From CAILLO01 sp964579735 (GTDB taxonomy: Bacteria; Bacillota; Clostridia; Saccharofermentanales; UBA5734), in assembly GCA_964579735.1 (NCBI GenBank), contig CAZOHH010000088.1, positions 1 through 8,113 of the forward strand: a stretch of 8,113 nucleotides of DNA, read 5' to 3'. Under the pieces are notes generated by a model, which was not told where the DNA came from, searched no databases, and was given only the letters and a program-made list of their open reading frames with translations. The stretch's first letter is position 1. Every line of letters starts with the position of its first letter. A program made the position numbers and the translations under genes. This document shows positions 5,935-8,113 of this stretch, piece by piece.

Positions 5935-8113
5935 GGAGCACCTCTTCGATCCGGGCGTAGAACTCGTCTGCAAGGATGGGCTTGGACACATAGGCGTCGA
6001 ACCCATGGGACAGGATGGTTTCGCGCTCGTCGTCCATGGCGCTGGCGGTCAGGGCGAAGATGGGGATCCGCTTCGTTTCGGGGTGGTTGCGTATGGCGTG
6101 GAAGGTGTCGATGCCGTTCAAACCGGGGAGCGCGATGTCCATGAGCACGAGGGCGGGTTTCCCGCGCAGGGCCAGTTCGACCGCCTGGGAGCCGTCTGCG
6201 GCTTCGAGCAGGTCGTATCGGTCCTGCAGGAGGGCGCGGATCGTGAGCGCGTTGTCCTCGTTGTCCTCGACGACGAGGATGACGGGGCGGGCCGAAGTGC
6301 GCGGGAGGGTCTTCCGACGGGGTTTCGCGGGGGCGGTCGCGGAGGCAGCTGCGGCGGATGGCGCGACGGCGGGTGGCACGACGGCGGGTGGCGCGACGGT
6401 AGGTTCGAGCATGGCCCGGATCGAGGCCAGGAGTTCGGCGCGGTCCACGTCGCCTTTCTGGATCAGCTGGTGGATGCGGTCCCGCTTCAGGACCTTGAGA
6501 TCTTCCTTGGTGATGTGCTTGGCCGTGAGGATGAGAACGGGAAGGTCGGCCGTGCTCTCCGTGGCGCGGAGGGAGGCGAGCAGCGAGAAGCCGTCGACCC
6601 CGGGCATCATGAGGTCGAGGACGATGGCGTCGGGCACGGTGCGGCTTATCTGCTCGAGCGCGGAGGCGCCGTCGCGTGCGACGAGGACGCGGTATCCGGT
6701 CTCCTGCAGGAGGTCCGTGATCTGGAGGATGGCGGGCTCGCTGTCCTCGACCACAAGCAGCGTATGACCATCCGCTCGCGGGCCGACGTCGGGGATGGGC
6801 TCGGCACGCGTTGGAATGGGGGCGAGGGTCGGCGCCGAGCGAGGGAGAGCCTTGGAGGTCCGAGGGTCGAAGCGATCGGGGAGGGAGACCGTGAAGAGGG
6901 AGCCGACGCCGGGCGTGCTGGCGACGGAAATGGACCCTCCGAGAAGGGCGGCGTACTTGCGTGCGATGGACAGCCCGAGGCCGGTTCCGCCGAAGCGGCG
7001 AGAGGTACTGTTGTCGGCCTGGCGGAATTCCTCGAAGATGTGCTCGAGCTGGTCGGCGGGGATGCCGATGCCGGTGTCCTCGACCCTGATCTCGAACCGT
7101 TCGCCAAGGTGGGCGGCGGTGATCGTCACGGTGCCCGTCTCCGTGAACTTGACGGCGTTGCCCACGAGGTTCTGGAGGATGTGTCGGATCTTCGCGAAGT
7201 CGCTTGAAATGGAAGGGTCGGAGGTCATGGGACGGCGGACGATGGTGATGCCCTTCTGCGTGGCCTGTGGCTCGAGCAGGGCGACGGTTTCCTCGAGGCA
7301 CCTGTCCAGATCGAAGGTTTCAACGTCGAATTCCTCGCGGCCGGATTCGATGCGGGAGATATCGAGGATGTCGTTGATGAGCAGCAGAAGGTCCTTTCCG
7401 TTTCGCTCGATGACCTCGAGGTAGCTGGCCTCCTCCTTGGGAATCGACTTCCCAAGGCGCCGCCTCAGGACTCCGGAGAGGGCGATGACCGAGTTGAGCG
7501 GGGTCCGGAGTTCGTGGCTCATGTTCGACAGGAAGCTGGTCTTCAACTGGCTGGCTTCGGACAACTGGCGCTTCTGCACCTCGAGCTCCATGTTCTGCCG
7601 TGCAAGTTCCGCCGCCTGTGTGGAGAGTTCGTTCTTCTGGGCTTCGAGCTCACGGTTCTGATTGGTGAGCAGTTCCTTGAGCTCCTTGATCCGGTGGTAG
7701 GTCAGGACGCCTTCGATGCGGGAGCTCATGGTGGGCAGGATGTTCTCGATCAGTGTGACGGCGTGTACCTTGAACGGCTTGACGCTGGCCAGGGTCAGGA
7801 TGGCGACGAAGATGCCCTCCGCGCCAAGGACGGGGACCGTGATGATGCCGTGAGGGACGAGGGTCCCGTTCGCCGTGGGGAAGGTGAAGCGGGTGTCCAC
7901 GGGGATGTGTTCGAGGACGTGGATGCTGCGGGTGAGGAGAGCGGGTCCGAACTCCCCTTCCGCGTGACGCACGTCGAAGGAGGTGCGTGCGGACGCGTCG
8001 AGGCCGAAGGACTCGAAATGGTCGTAGGTGTTCCCGTCCGTCGAGAGGAGGTAGACCGCGGCCATCTGGGCGCCGGTATGCTCGGCGAGTTCGGCGAGCG
8101 TCGCGCGGAAGAA
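5924..8113 (-). CDS. Hybrid sensor histidine kinase GAF-HisKA-HATPase-REC-REC (N-terminus beyond the window)
   Basis: The frame stays open through the right edge: 16 residues before the Met at 8065 read as GAF-like sequence (AELAEHTGAQ), so the Met is internal. Of 729 visible residues, about 1-130 form a GAF-like sensor and 141-191 a signalling coiled coil. The HisKA domain (about 190-256) has the phosphorylated His200 in SHELRTP. The ATPase domain (about 301-412) has the N box (N319 in NLVGNAVKFT), DTGIGIP (346-352), FEEFRQAD and GGTGLGLSI (375-383). The first receiver (about 450-568) has D457, D500, T530 and K553. The second (about 610-729) is DivK-like, with D617, phosphoacceptor D659, T689 and K711. 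An Ala/Pro-rich linker (570-609) joins the receivers. No transmembrane segment is visible and no HPt domain is seen, so phosphotransfer to the next gene's receiver is either direct or through an HPt encoded elsewhere. It overlaps the c-di-GMP gene by 11 nt and is surely co-transcribed with it. Confidence 0.95.
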   Translation of the reverse strand, partial: FFRATLAELAEHTGAQMAAVYLLSTDGNTYDHFESFGLDASARTSFDVRHAEGEFGPALLTRSIHVLEHIPVDTRFTFPTANGTLVPHGIITVPVLGAEGIFVAILTLASVKPFKVHAVTLIENILPTMSSRIEGVLTYHRIKELKELLTNQNRELEAQKNELSTQAAELARQNMELEVQKRQLSEASQLKTSFLSNMSHELRTPLNSVIALSGVLRRRLGKSIPKEEASYLEVIERNGKDLLLLINDILDISRIESGREEFDVETFDLDRCLEETVALLEPQATQKGITIVRRPMTSDPSISSDFAKIRHILQNLVGNAVKFTETGTVTITAAHLGERFEIRVEDTGIGIPADQLEHIFEEFRQADNSTSRRFGGTGLGLSIARKYAALLGGSISVASTPGVGSLFTVSLPDRFDPRTSKALPRSAPTLAPIPTRAEPIPDVGPRADGHTLLVVEDSEPAILQITDLLQETGYRVLVARDGASALEQISRTVPDAIVLDLMMPGVDGFSLLASLRATESTADLPVLILTAKHITKEDLKVLKRDRIHQLIQKGDVDRAELLASIRAMLEPTVAPPAVVPPAVAPSAAAASATAPAKPRRKTLPRTSARPVILVVEDNEDNALTIRALLQDRYDLLEAADGSQAVELALRGKPALVLMDIALPGLNGIDTFHAIRNHPETKRIPIFALTASAMDDERETILSHGFDAYVSKPILADEFYARIEEVLHAR
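5941..5944 (-). promoter_or_regulatory. Shine-Dalgarno GAGG that fixes the GGDEF/HD-GYP gene start
   Basis: GAGG on the minus strand, 6 nt before ATG at 5934, inside the final codons of the kinase gene. It favours the 756-aa product and translational coupling. Confidence 0.6.
6361..6405. repeat. Three 15-nt tandem repeats in the inter-receiver linker
   Basis: Units at 6361-6375, 6376-6390 and 6391-6405 (GCGCGACGGCGGGTG and variants) differ by one base (first to second) and three bases (first to third). On the minus strand they encode a repeated five-residue Ala/Pro/Val pattern in the flexible linker between the two receiver domains. Slippage could change the linker length in steps of five residues without breaking the frame. 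Confidence 0.85.
7571..7660. repeat. Duplicated segment in the kinase coiled coil
   Basis: Near-identical 27-nt stretches at 7571-7597 and 7634-7660 lie exactly 63 nt apart. They encode QNRELEAQKNELS (from visible residue 152) and QNMELEVQKRQLS (from 173). The 21-residue period equals three heptads, so the duplication lengthens the signalling helix without changing its phase. Confidence 0.85.

Noticed and set aside
4990..7207. Two long plus-strand frames (4990-6144 and 5555-7207) and a minus-strand frame (5880-7301)
   Set aside because: They overlap the kinase and effector genes in other frames, are rich in Arg, Gly or Pro, and have no domain signature.

Overview
The window looks like GC-rich bacterial chromosome from a draft assembly. 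A run of exactly 100 Ns (3338-3437) marks a scaffold join of unknown true size. The genes suggest a Gram-negative, possibly anaerobic, cobalamin-making bacterium with heavy two-component and cyclic-di-GMP signalling. A Desulfobacterota/Desulfuromonadota-like host is a guess from the cobalt-uptake start peptide, the CobO family and the signalling style, and it is not proven. I see no rRNA, tRNA, CRISPR array or recognisable insertion sequence.

Right part (3664-8113, minus strand): two translationally coupled signalling genes. The upstream one enters from the right edge. It is a hybrid histidine kinase (GAF, signalling coiled coil, HisKA, HATPase, REC, REC). Its stop overlaps by 11 nt the start of a 756-residue response regulator with order REC-PAS-PAS-GGDEF-HD-GYP. 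The second protein carries apparently intact sites for both making and degrading c-di-GMP, so the pair reads as a sensor relay feeding a c-di-GMP switch.

Middle (3294-3663): an AT-richer patch. It holds the last 39 codons of a plus-strand DUF2442-family gene whose 5' part is lost in the N gap. Next is the gap itself, then the upstream region of cobO. This is the only plus-strand gene seen, and its third-position GC is clearly lower than that of its neighbours.

Left part (1-3293, minus strand): cobO (ATP:corrinoid adenosyltransferase, 175 aa) is followed by a Klenow-like DNA polymerase (600 aa: proofreading exonuclease plus polymerase, no 5' nuclease). The polymerase GTG start lies inside the end of cobO, with a 7-nt overlap. 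Next is a 186-aa membrane protein with a split zinc ribbon (two CxxC pairs) and two transmembrane helices, preceded by a perfect TATAAT hexamer. A 261-nt intergenic region then holds a perfect 19-bp inverted repeat and a 7-bp operator-like inverted repeat. The first codons of a CbiM-like cobalt transporter (Met-His-Met-Ala-Asp-Ala-Leu-Ile) run off the left edge. CbiM and CobO together suggest a cobalt/cobalamin neighbourhood into which the polymerase and the zinc-ribbon protein are interleaved.

No wholly new system is obvious. The points most worth checking are the cobO-polymerase coupling and the polymerase's O-helix substitutions, the perfect hairpin without a U-tract, the dual GGDEF/HD-GYP effector coupled to its kinase, and the truncated DUF2442 gene at the assembly gap.
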